Source of the DNA: Sphingobacterium sp. N143
GTDB taxonomy: Bacteria; Bacteroidota; Bacteroidia; Sphingobacteriales; Sphingobacteriaceae
Assembly (NCBI RefSeq): GCF_030325625.1
Contig: NZ_JACAIS010000005.1
Coordinates: 62,001-126,000 of the forward strand
Reading direction: 5' to 3'
DNA length: 64,000 nt
This document shows positions 36,155 through 43,814 of this stretch, in pieces (the stretch's first letter is position 1; every line of letters begins with the position of its first letter). The notes below the pieces were generated by a model. It was not told the origin of the DNA. It saw only the letters and a program-made list of their open reading frames with translations, and made no database searches. A program made the translations under genes and the position numbers.

Positions 36155-37069
36155 ATGAAAAAAGTTCTTATCACTGGATCAAATGGTTTTTTAGGTCAGA
36201 AAGTCGTTGATTTACTTGCACCAAATGATAACTATGAAATTGTGGCCATTTCGAAGAGCCCAAATAGGAATCCCAACCAAGGTCATTATGTCTTTAACCA
36301 AGTTGATTTATTAGACCGGGAGGCACTAAATAATTTTTTATCGACGCACACATTTGATGTGATTGTACATACTGCAGCGATGACAAGTGTTGAAGCCTGT
36401 GAAGCGGATAAAGTCGCTTGTCAGTTGATCAATGTAGACCTTGTGCAGGTATTGGCTACCTACTGTGAAAAAAATCAAGCTCAGCTGGTACATCTCTCGA
36501 CCGACTTTGTATTTGATGGAAAAAAAGGCACGCCATACAACGAAGAAGACAGTGCCAACCCCCAAAGTGAATACGGGAAGAGTAAATATGCCTCAGAACA
36601 GGTCTTACAACATAGCAACTGCCACTTTGCCATTCTACGCACTATTCTAGTCTATGGTGTTAACGCTGATCCTAATCGGTCAAACTTGGTCCTGTGGGCC
36701 AAAGGAAAGCTTTCACAAAATGAGCCTATAAAAGTCGTCAATGACCAATGGAGAATGCCTACATTTGTAGATGATTTAGCTCGGGCCTGTCAGCTGGCTA
36801 TTGAGCGGAAGGCACAAGGCCTATTCCATATTTCCGGAGCGGAACTGATGTCCATCAAGGAAGCTGTCGATAAGGTTGCGGACTATTGGAAACTGGACAG
36901 CACATTGATCTCAGAAATCTCTGCGGCAAGTATTGGACAAGCAGATAACAGACCGCGCCAGACAGGCTTTGATCTCAACAAATCCAAAAACGAACTGGGC
37001 TATGTGCCAACATCGTTTATAGAATCTTTGGCAGTCATTGACAGACAGTTCAAAGCCTTTGGAAGATAA
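36155..37069 (+). CDS. RmlD-like sugar-nucleotide reductase (SDR)
   Basis: A 304-residue extended SDR protein of the dTDP-4-dehydrorhamnose reductase type. The NAD(P) motif VLITGSNGFLGQK is at 4-16, TAAMTSVEACE near 72 and the catalytic YGKSK in SEYGKSKYASE near 143. No other dTDP-rhamnose genes are present, so substrate is uncertain. The next gene overlaps its stop by one base (TAATG), indicating coupled translation. Confidence 0.8.
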   Translation: MKKVLITGSNGFLGQKVVDLLAPNDNYEIVAISKSPNRNPNQGHYVFNQVDLLDREALNNFLSTHTFDVIVHTAAMTSVEACEADKVACQLINVDLVQVLATYCEKNQAQLVHLSTDFVFDGKKGTPYNEEDSANPQSEYGKSKYASEQVLQHSNCHFAILRTILVYGVNADPNRSNLVLWAKGKLSQNEPIKVVNDQWRMPTFVDDLARACQLAIERKAQGLFHISGAELMSIKEAVDKVADYWKLDSTLISEISAASIGQADNRPRQTGFDLNKSKNELGYVPTSFIESLAVIDRQFKAFGR

Positions 37070-37611
37070 TGACAAAAAATGATATGATAAAGAAATTTGC
37101 GAGAGAGTCGTACACAGAGATGAACGAATTGGTCCTTCCCAATGACACAAATACTTTTGGGAATTTGATGGGGGGGCGCTTATTGTACTGGATGGATATC
37201 TGTTCGGCCATTGCGGCTCAAAAACACTGTAGCAATGTCGTTGTCACCGTATCGGTCGATAATGTATCGTTTAAACGTTCCATTAAATTGGGGGAAGTCG
37301 TCACGATCCAGGCACAGGTTACCCGTGCTTTTAACAGCTCGTTAGAGGTGCGGATGGAGATTTTTGCATCAAACTTACCTGAGGGCACGCGTGTAAAAAC
37401 CAATGAAGCATACTATACCTTTGTGGCTGTGGATGCCGACAATAACCCCAAAGCTGTCCCGGTACTGGTTCCTGAAACCGAATCTGAGCAAAAAGCCTAT
37501 GAAGATGCTTTACAGCGCCGAGAGTTGCGATTAATCCTTGCTGGGAAATTAAAACCAGAAAATGCTAAGAAGCTCAAGACGTTAGTTAGCTTGTTCAGTC
37601 AAAAAAATTAA
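37069..37611 (+). CDS. Acyl-CoA thioesterase, hotdog fold
   Basis: A 180-residue YciA/BFIT-type acyl-CoA thioesterase. LPNDTNTFGNLMGGRLLYWM near 23-42 is the family segment with the helix that contacts CoA, and NVSFKRSIKLGEVV near 65-78 follows. The C-terminal tail (QRRELRLILAGKLKPE) is basic. ATG at 37084 is an alternative start. It shares a one-base overlap with the upstream reductase gene. The natural acyl chain cannot be told. Confidence 0.85.
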   Translation: MTKNDMIKKFARESYTEMNELVLPNDTNTFGNLMGGRLLYWMDICSAIAAQKHCSNVVVTVSVDNVSFKRSIKLGEVVTIQAQVTRAFNSSLEVRMEIFASNLPEGTRVKTNEAYYTFVAVDADNNPKAVPVLVPETESEQKAYEDALQRRELRLILAGKLKPENAKKLKTLVSLFSQKN

Positions 37612-37636
37612 TACCCTGTCCTTCTGCTGGAAGACA

Positions 37637-37684
37637 ATCCTAAAAATGGGCGAATAAGCTGGCTTATTCGCCCATTTTTAGGAT
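37637..37684. terminator. Bidirectional terminator with 23-bp perfect stem
   Basis: Two 23-bp arms (37637-37659 and 37662-37684) pair perfectly, leaving only two central bases. The G/C part GGGCG pairs CGCCC and both sides are A/T-rich. It lies between convergent genes. Confidence 0.85.
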
Positions 37685-37783
37685 ACTGCCGCTCATCAAG
37701 GTAGCTCTCGCCCTCAAATCACCATATCCACCAGAGGTTAATTTTTCTAACAAACAGGATAAATACCCTGTCAAAGGGATCAA

Positions 37784-38191
37784 TCATTCATTGCCAAGGG
37801 CCAGGATCCTGTCAAATTCCGCTGCTTTAAGCGGCATGACGGATAATCGTCCCTGTCTTACCAAAGCAATATCCTGCAGCTGCTCATCAGCCTTGATCGT
37901 TTCCAGTGTCACTGGTTTTTTCAATGTTTCGACTGGAGCTAGATCCACTACGACCCAACGCTCATCATCAGTAGTCGGATCTTGATAAAATTCCTTGACC
38001 ACTTTAGCGATACCAACCACCTCCTTACCCTCATTGCTATGATAGAAGAGCACCATATCCCCCTCTTTCATCGCTTTTATATTATTCCTAGCCTGGTAGT
38101 TGCGAACACCGTCCCAAAACGTCCTTCCATCTTTATTAAATTGTTCCCAACTATATTTAAACGGTTCAGATTTTACTAAGAAATATTGCAT
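37784..38191 (-). CDS. EVE domain protein
   Basis: A 135-residue single EVE domain protein (PUA-like fold related to YTH domains, thought to bind modified bases). Landmarks are MQYFLVKSEPFKYSWEQF at the N-terminus, WDGVRNYQARNNIKAM near 26-42, VLFYHSNEGKEVVGIAKV near 48-65 and the C-terminal QGRLSVMPLKAAEFDRIL. The start at 38191 is chosen because the 25-residue upstream extension is out of family. Its ligand in this organism is unknown. Confidence 0.85.
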   Translation of the reverse strand: MQYFLVKSEPFKYSWEQFNKDGRTFWDGVRNYQARNNIKAMKEGDMVLFYHSNEGKEVVGIAKVVKEFYQDPTTDDERWVVVDLAPVETLKKPVTLETIKADEQLQDIALVRQGRLSVMPLKAAEFDRILALGNE

Positions 38192-38217
38192 CGTCAATTT
38201 TTTGTTAAACGTTAAAA

Positions 38218-38568
38218 CTATTGCTGTGGCATTAAAACTTCCATTTTGTCTGCAAAATGCGCACAATAGTCACGCAAATCACCGATAACCTTTTCAGCCA
38301 TTGGATCCCCACCCGAAGAACGGATAAAAGAGTCGCCCAATGTTTGCAAAGTCTCATAAAAAAATCTTTTCATTTCGTCATACGGCATGTCTTTGGTCCA
38401 CAGGTCTATACGCATGGAGTTTTTATAATGTGAATCCCATAAAGCCAAAAACATCGCTTTCGCGGGTAACTCTTCTGCATTGTTTCCATCTGTGGACGAC
38501 CACAGGATATTTTCAGGCACATTGTTTTCGTCCAGTTCTACCTGTAATTTTATTTCTGCTTTTTTCAT
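38218..38568 (-). CDS. gldC: Gliding motility protein GldC
   Basis: A 116-residue protein matching GldC: KKAEIKLQVELDENNVPENI at the start, WSSTDGNNAEELPAKAMFLA near 23-42 and the late YCAHFADKMEVL. GldC was named in the Bacteroidota gliding/T9SS context but is conserved in non-gliding species, where it is probably a cytoplasmic housekeeping or accessory factor. I use the ATG at 38568. The upstream part of the frame is a leader repeat, not protein. EVE gene follows after 26 bp. Confidence 0.88.
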   Translation of the reverse strand: MKKAEIKLQVELDENNVPENILWSSTDGNNAEELPAKAMFLALWDSHYKNSMRIDLWTKDMPYDEMKRFFYETLQTLGDSFIRSSGGDPMAEKVIGDLRDYCAHFADKMEVLMPQQ

Positions 38569-38613
38569 TTTAATATTGAGTATTGAGATATGAGTATTTA
38601 ATATTGAGATTTC
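38569..38613 (-). repeat. Leader repeat copy 4 (CTCAATACT-type)
   Basis: On the minus strand the stretch reads AATACTCATATCTCAATACT within a longer run of CTCAATA/CTCAATATT units and ends directly at the gldC ATG (38568). It has the most units of the four copies. Confidence 0.65.
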
Positions 38614-38667
38614 AGTTTTGTAAGCCCATGGCATACATCGTATCTCTTCTTATTTTTTAATTTTCTG

Positions 38668-38913
38668 CTACGCAAATGTCACTTTAACGATCAGGCTGAC
38701 AACGCAGACCACCACCAAAAACGCCAACTGTAACATCCACATTTTTTTATTCTCTTTGATAAGTACTCTAAATAAAATATCGATTACCACCAGTAGTACC
38801 ATCAAGGCCACAAATGCTCCCCATGTAAATAGTGCCTTTTCGTCATTGGGATTTTCCATAACAAACCAGGCGACCAAGCATGCACTGGCAATATTTATTG
38901 GGGTAAACCGCAT
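38668..38913 (-). CDS. Small two-helix membrane protein
   Basis: An 81-residue protein starting MRFTPINIASACLVAWFVME. Three hydrophobic segments are seen at about 5-17, 27-46 (ALFTWGAFVALMVLLVVIDI) and 55-76 (WMLQLAFLVVVCVVSLIV). No family recognised. It starts 7 bp after the helicase stop, so it is likely read with it. The longer open frame up to 39024 lies inside the helicase gene and is not used. Confidence 0.65.
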   Translation of the reverse strand: MRFTPINIASACLVAWFVMENPNDEKALFTWGAFVALMVLLVVIDILFRVLIKENKKMWMLQLAFLVVVCVVSLIVKVTFA

Positions 38914-38920
38914 TTTTTTA

Positions 38921-40291
38921 CTATCGTTTCTTGAAATTACGATTTGATCCTGTTGATTTTCCACCTCCAGACTTCCCTTTGCTCTTGGCCTTCGGTTTAA
39001 AACCAGAGGCCCGTTGTGCTTCACGTACTTCCTTTTGTTTGATCACATACTTCTTTTCATGGAAGGCTCCCTGATAATCCGGATTGTCTTTTTTCTTTTG
39101 ATTATCAATATCGCGGGCTATATCCTGTTTTTCCTGGAAAGGTGTTTTCTCAACAAAAACCTCTTCTGGAATGGGATAAACTGGAATACTCTGTTTGATC
39201 AGCTTTTCAATTTTTCGGATGTAATATTTCTCGGCATCATTACAGAAAGTGATTGCATCACCTTCATTGAAAGCGCGGCCTGTACGTCCGATCCGGTGGA
39301 CATAGTCTTCGATGACAATAGGTACTTCAAAGTTGATCACATGGCTCACATTGGAAACATCAAGCCCCCTGGCCGCAACATCTGTCGCTACCAAGATCCG
39401 GATATTGCCCTCCTTAAAAGCATTGATCGAGTTGATCCGGGTGTTTTGCCCTTTATTAGCGTGGATAACCCGTACCTCTTCCTTCCCATACTTACGTTCC
39501 AAGAAATGGAAAACATTATCTGCCACTTGTTTCGTTTTACAAAAAATGATCAAACGGTTAAATGCCGCATCATCTTTCAGCAGATGCTGCAGTAGATTCA
39601 GTTTTGTTTTTTGGTTTGGCACAAAGTATAAGGATTGACTCACCGTCTTGGCAGGTGTAGCTTGTTCGGATACTTCAATCACGGTAGGAAATGCCAGAAA
39701 ATCTCCGGCAATTTTCCGTACGAGTTCACTCATTGTTGCCGAGAACAATAGGTTCTGTCGTTTTCGGGGTACTATTTCCAAAACACGGTGAATCTTACTG
39801 ATAAAGCCCATATCCATCATCTTATCAGCTTCATCCAGAACCAAAAATTTGAGTGATTTCACACCAATATGTCCCTCTAGATATAAATCGAGAAAGCGGC
39901 CTGGTGTAGCCACAATGATATCTATTCCCTTTTCCAGGGCCTCAATCTGCGTCTTCGGCCCCAATCCTCCATAGAGCACAACAGAACGAAGATCCAGATG
40001 AGTAGAAAAGAGTTTAATATGCTCTTCGATCTGCATTGCCAGCTCCCGAGTAGGTGTCAAAATCAATGCACGCGCATCATTTCCCTGCGCATACTTTAAT
40101 TTCATCAGCATTGGCAATACAAATGCAGCAGTTTTTCCAGTTCCTGTCTGAGCGATTCCCATCACATCCTGTCCCGCCAGTATAGGCGTAATCGCCTTCT
40201 GTTGGATCTCCGTCGGCTGCTCATACCCTGCTTCCGCTATCGCATTTAAGATCTGTCTATTGAATTTAAAATTTTCAAATGATTGCTGCAT
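38921..40291 (-). CDS. DEAD-box RNA helicase, RhlE-like
   Basis: A 456-residue ATP-dependent RNA helicase. Q-motif PTEIQQKAITPIL near 25-38, motif I AQTGTGKT near 46, DEAD box in VLDEADKM near 148, SAT in FSATMSE near 178, and the motif V/VI region RGLDVSNVSHVINFE with HRIGRTGRA near 300-335. A Gly/Lys/Ser-rich basic tail (KSKGKSGGGKSTGSNRNF) is typical of RhlE-type proteins. The start at 40291 is chosen because it fits the family (MQQSFENFKFN). Divergent from the S46 gene. Confidence 0.92.
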   Translation of the reverse strand: MQQSFENFKFNRQILNAIAEAGYEQPTEIQQKAITPILAGQDVMGIAQTGTGKTAAFVLPMLMKLKYAQGNDARALILTPTRELAMQIEEHIKLFSTHLDLRSVVLYGGLGPKTQIEALEKGIDIIVATPGRFLDLYLEGHIGVKSLKFLVLDEADKMMDMGFISKIHRVLEIVPRKRQNLLFSATMSELVRKIAGDFLAFPTVIEVSEQATPAKTVSQSLYFVPNQKTKLNLLQHLLKDDAAFNRLIIFCKTKQVADNVFHFLERKYGKEEVRVIHANKGQNTRINSINAFKEGNIRILVATDVAARGLDVSNVSHVINFEVPIVIEDYVHRIGRTGRAFNEGDAITFCNDAEKYYIRKIEKLIKQSIPVYPIPEEVFVEKTPFQEKQDIARDIDNQKKKDNPDYQGAFHEKKYVIKQKEVREAQRASGFKPKAKSKGKSGGGKSTGSNRNFKKR

Positions 40292-40405
40292 CCGACAAAG
40301 ATAAGGAAAAGAGTCCATTTGACTTTCTTTGATATGCATTCAAGTACACATTTACTTTTAATTGACATAAAAGTTGGGCAAAAGTGTATTATAAAGTCTA
40401 ATATT

Positions 40406-40436
40406 TTGGTTTTTGACAGAATTAAAGCATTTTTGT
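40406..40436 (+). promoter_or_regulatory. Promoter for the S46 peptidase gene
   Basis: TTG at 40407-40409, a 19-base spacer, then CATTTTTG at 40429-40436 (one mismatch to TAnnTTTG). Spacing is that of the Bacteroidota housekeeping promoter. Confidence 0.5.
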
Positions 40437-40467
40437 AAGGTATAAACAAACTTTTTATCAGGTTGAT

Positions 40468-42606
40468 ATGAAAAAATTATGGATGTGTTTGTTGTTATTG
40501 ACAACAAGCTTTGCTGCATTTGCCGATGAGGGAATGTGGTTTTTAATGTATCTAAAGCGTCTGAATGAGGCTGATATGCAGAAAAAAGGACTTCGTCTCA
40601 GTGCCGAAGAGATCTACAGCATTAACCACTCAAGCTTAAAGGATGCTATCGTACAGTTCAATGGTGGTTGTACAGCTGAAATTGTTTCTGATCAAGGTTT
40701 AGTGTTCACCAACCATCACTGTGGATATGGTGCCATTGCTGAGCTTTCTACACCAGAAAATGATCACTTAACAAATGGTTTTTGGGCCAAAACCAAGGCT
40801 GAGGAACTAAAGCCAAAATCCCTATCAGTACGATTCTTTGTCCGCATGGATGATGTTTCTAAACGAATCTTAAGTTTGGTAAACAACAACATGCCGGAAG
40901 ATGAGCGCAACAAAATCATTGCTGCTGAAATCGCTAAAATCCAAAAGGAAAATAGTGAAAACGGCAAATATGTAGTTGAAGTCAAATCATTCTATCAAGG
41001 AAATGAATATTATTATTTTGTATATCAGGATTACAATGATGTCCGTTTGGTAGGTACACCGCCAAATAGCATCGGTAAATTTGGTGGTGATACAGATAAT
41101 TGGGAATGGCCACGTCACACCGGAGATTTTTCAATCTTCCGGGTTTATGCTGACAAAAATGGAAACCCTGCTGAGTACGCCAAGGAGAACGTTCCATTAA
41201 AACCAAAGCATTTCCTACCAGTTAGCTTAAAAGGTATACAAGAAGGGGATTTTGCCATGATTTTGGGTTATCCTGGCCGTACCAATCGTTGGATGCCTTC
41301 AGGTGGAATCAATCAAAACGTGAAGTTTGCCTATCCGGCTTGGGTAGAGGCCTCCAAAACAGGTATGGATGCCATGAAAAAATTCATGGATCAAGACCAA
41401 GCCGTAAAACTAAACTATGCATCTAAATATTCTCAGGTAGCTAACTATTGGAAAAACCGTCAGGGTATGATTGACGCCTTGACTTTACATAAAACAGCGG
41501 AATCCAAAGCAAAAGATGAGGTTAAATTTGATAAATGGGCCAACAAAGCTGTTAATAAAGCGACGTATGGTGATGTCATCAAAACGATCAATGCATACTA
41601 TACCGCGACCAATGAGAAAGCGAAACACGACAATTACCTGATGGGTATGTTGCGTTCAAGTGCTATCGCCGCATTGCCCTATTCGATCGGTTCGGGATTA
41701 GAAATCTATGCTGCAGGTGATGATGCACGCAGAAAAGAGATCCTTCCACGCTTAAAGTCTGCGATCGATGCTGGCTACGAAAAAATGTATATGCCTTTGG
41801 AAGAACAGGTCTTGATCGATGAATTGAATCTTTACGCGAAAAAAGCTGGAAATATCGCGCCTTATGTTGCAGAGTTAGCTGCGAAGAACAATAACGATTT
41901 CACGGCTTATATCAAAGAAGCGGTAAAAAACAGCATTTTTGCTTCTGCTGAACGCTTAAACAATTACCTGGCAGATCCAAAGGCTGAAATTTTGGCCAAT
42001 GATCCATTGTATAAATTATCCTCGGCATTGATCAACAAATACCGCCAAGAAGACCCTAGCGCAAAAGCTGAGCATGACAAGTTTGAGGGGGCTTACCGTA
42101 AATATGTGGCTGGAGTATTGGCTTCCAATCCGAAAGGAAAATTCTATCCGGATGCAAACAGCACCTTACGTCTTTCATATGGCTCAATCAAGGGCTTACC
42201 GAAAGACCCTCGTAACGACGCTGACAAGAACTTCTACACAACTTTAAAAGGTACGATCGCCAAATACAAAAAAGGTGACGAAGAGTTCGATTTGCCACAA
42301 CGTTTGATCGATCTGTATAATAATAAGGACTATGGCCGTTACGCAGATAAAAAGGGGTATTTACCGGTAAACTTCCTAAGTGACAACGACATAACTGGAG
42401 GAAACTCCGGTTCACCAGTCATAAATGGCAATGGCGAATTAATTGGCCTAGCTTTTGATGGTAATATTGAGGCCATGGCAGGAGATGTCATCTTCGACCA
42501 TAAGCTGCAACGTACAATTTCAGTTGACATCCGTTATGTATTGTTTATCATTGATAAATTTGCTGGCGCAACCAACATTATTGACGAACTTAAGATTGTT
42601 GAATAG
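40468..42606 (+). CDS. S46 family dipeptidyl-peptidase, DPP7-like
   Basis: A 712-residue periplasmic serine exopeptidase that removes dipeptides from oligopeptides. Signal peptide 1-19 (LLLLTTSFAAFAD). Catalytic His in TNHHCGYG near 80 and catalytic Ser in GGNSGSPVING near 645. Shortly after, GLAFDGNIEAMAGD carries Gly at the position that is Arg in DPP11-type enzymes; by that rule it would favour hydrophobic P1 residues (DPP7-like). The M28 and M20 peptidases nearby fit a peptide-feeding lifestyle. Confidence 0.92.
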   Translation: MKKLWMCLLLLTTSFAAFADEGMWFLMYLKRLNEADMQKKGLRLSAEEIYSINHSSLKDAIVQFNGGCTAEIVSDQGLVFTNHHCGYGAIAELSTPENDHLTNGFWAKTKAEELKPKSLSVRFFVRMDDVSKRILSLVNNNMPEDERNKIIAAEIAKIQKENSENGKYVVEVKSFYQGNEYYYFVYQDYNDVRLVGTPPNSIGKFGGDTDNWEWPRHTGDFSIFRVYADKNGNPAEYAKENVPLKPKHFLPVSLKGIQEGDFAMILGYPGRTNRWMPSGGINQNVKFAYPAWVEASKTGMDAMKKFMDQDQAVKLNYASKYSQVANYWKNRQGMIDALTLHKTAESKAKDEVKFDKWANKAVNKATYGDVIKTINAYYTATNEKAKHDNYLMGMLRSSAIAALPYSIGSGLEIYAAGDDARRKEILPRLKSAIDAGYEKMYMPLEEQVLIDELNLYAKKAGNIAPYVAELAAKNNNDFTAYIKEAVKNSIFASAERLNNYLADPKAEILANDPLYKLSSALINKYRQEDPSAKAEHDKFEGAYRKYVAGVLASNPKGKFYPDANSTLRLSYGSIKGLPKDPRNDADKNFYTTLKGTIAKYKKGDEEFDLPQRLIDLYNNKDYGRYADKKGYLPVNFLSDNDITGGNSGSPVINGNGELIGLAFDGNIEAMAGDVIFDHKLQRTISVDIRYVLFIIDKFAGATNIIDELKIVE

Positions 42607-42724
42607 TTTTTTTTAAGCTTTTTCGATAAAAAAAAACGAAATTTATTTTCTATTTGATTCGTTTTTGTATATTTAAGGAGTGTTTAGGAAAAACCATAAA
42701 AACTAAAATTATAATTATAAAAAA

Positions 42725-42904
42725 ATGGAAAACTACGTAAAATTAAAAGAGTTAGTAGCTTCTATCGAAGCTGATGCAGACAAGTTCTTCAACAATGGTA
42801 ATTCTGCTGCTGGTACACGTGTACGTAAAGGATTACAAGAAATCAAAACCTTAGCTCAAGAAATTCGTAACGAAGTTACTGCTAAGAAAAACGACGGAAA
42901 ATAA
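42725..42904 (+). CDS. Histone H1-like small protein
   Basis: A 59-residue Lys-rich helical protein. It reads MENYVKLKELVASIEADADK, then FFNNGNSAAGTRVRKGLQEI, then a helix ending EVTAKKNDGK. This matches the Bacteroidota histone H1-like (Hc1-type) proteins that bind DNA as nucleoid components. It is short enough to be missed by length cut-offs. It lies between the S46 gene and a strong bidirectional terminator. The AT-rich 118-bp stretch upstream presumably holds its promoter, but no clear -7 box is present. Confidence 0.88.
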   Translation: MENYVKLKELVASIEADADKFFNNGNSAAGTRVRKGLQEIKTLAQEIRNEVTAKKNDGK

Positions 42905-42916
42905 TATTTCCTCAGT

Positions 42917-42960
42917 TCACATAAAAAAGGCCCTTTCAGCGAAGGGCCTTTTTTATGTGA
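42917..42960. terminator. Bidirectional terminator after the histone-like gene
   Basis: TCACATAAAAAAGGCCCTT and AAGGGCCTTTTTTATGTGA form a 19-bp perfect stem with loop TCAGCG. Confidence 0.9.
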
Positions 42961-43009
42961 TATGCCATGCATCGATGCCAAACCGTAAACCTAACGGTGG
43001 GCAATTATC

Positions 43010-43798
43010 TTACATATTACCCAGTTCCATAATAAAGCGGACGGTTTCCTTATTCATATGCTGAGATAGTACACTGGTTAACTGATCGGTCATTGCTTTC
43101 CTTGTCATACGTTTCATTTTGCTATTTTCAAATTTCTTTTTGTCCATCACCACCGTATTGCTAAGCTCTACTTTGGTTGCAAAATAAGAGACATGCTGAC
43201 TCGGCACAACCAACCCTAGGATCATCCCGGGAAGCCCATTAACTGATTCGGGCCCGCCACTAATAGGGATTTCATTACAATAAAATCCGATCACATAAAG
43301 TGAATCAGGTGTTACGCCATTAGCCCGCCTACAATTGTATCCCGCTATTTCGCGGTATTCGTCAGTAATTTTCCATTTAATCCGTTTCATGGTATCTTCA
43401 ACAATAATCTTCTCCCCGACGATATCGTTATACCTCAGAAAAGATCGGGTTGACATATTTGACAGGGTAATCGATTCAAAATCCAATGCCAACATCATGA
43501 TATACTGTTTTACCATCTGATCCAGGTTATCATCCTTCACCGGCTCAAACAAGGTCTCATCGGCATTGAATTTTAATGATTTTTTTAATACGGCATTTTC
43601 CGGTAATTTGGGAAGTATCTGTTCAAAAAATTGTTTTGAATTAGCGTCGGCTTTCGCCACAAATTGTTTGCTGACAATATTCTTCATATACATGGTCTTG
43701 TCATAGGAGATATGACCTGAGCGAGCGAATAACGTATACTGTGCCTTCAGCCCCATTGCTATACAGCATAAAAAAAGAAAAACAATATATTTTAACAT
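43010..43798 (-). CDS. GLPGLI family secreted protein
   Basis: A 262-residue exported protein (signal 1-19, ending GLKAQ). The family signature appears as GLPGMILGL near residue 188, preceded by AGYNCRRA near 150 and FYCNEIPISGGPE near 170. Function is unknown; in Bacteroidota these proteins are usually encoded next to an outer-membrane beta-barrel protein, as here, 16 bp after it. The pair probably acts together in the envelope. Confidence 0.85.
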   Translation of the reverse strand: MLKYIVFLFLCCIAMGLKAQYTLFARSGHISYDKTMYMKNIVSKQFVAKADANSKQFFEQILPKLPENAVLKKSLKFNADETLFEPVKDDNLDQMVKQYIMMLALDFESITLSNMSTRSFLRYNDIVGEKIIVEDTMKRIKWKITDEYREIAGYNCRRANGVTPDSLYVIGFYCNEIPISGGPESVNGLPGMILGLVVPSQHVSYFATKVELSNTVVMDKKKFENSKMKRMTRKAMTDQLTSVLSQHMNKETVRFIMELGNM

Positions 43799-43814
43799 GG
43801 TAATAACTTAAATT

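Noticed and set aside
38914..39024. N-terminal extension of the small membrane protein
   Set aside because: It overlaps the helicase C-terminus in another frame, and a good Met exists just after the helicase stop.
39014..39595. 193-codon open frame on the plus strand
   Set aside because: It is antisense to the DEAD-box helicase; the start looks membrane-like but motifs of the helicase decide.
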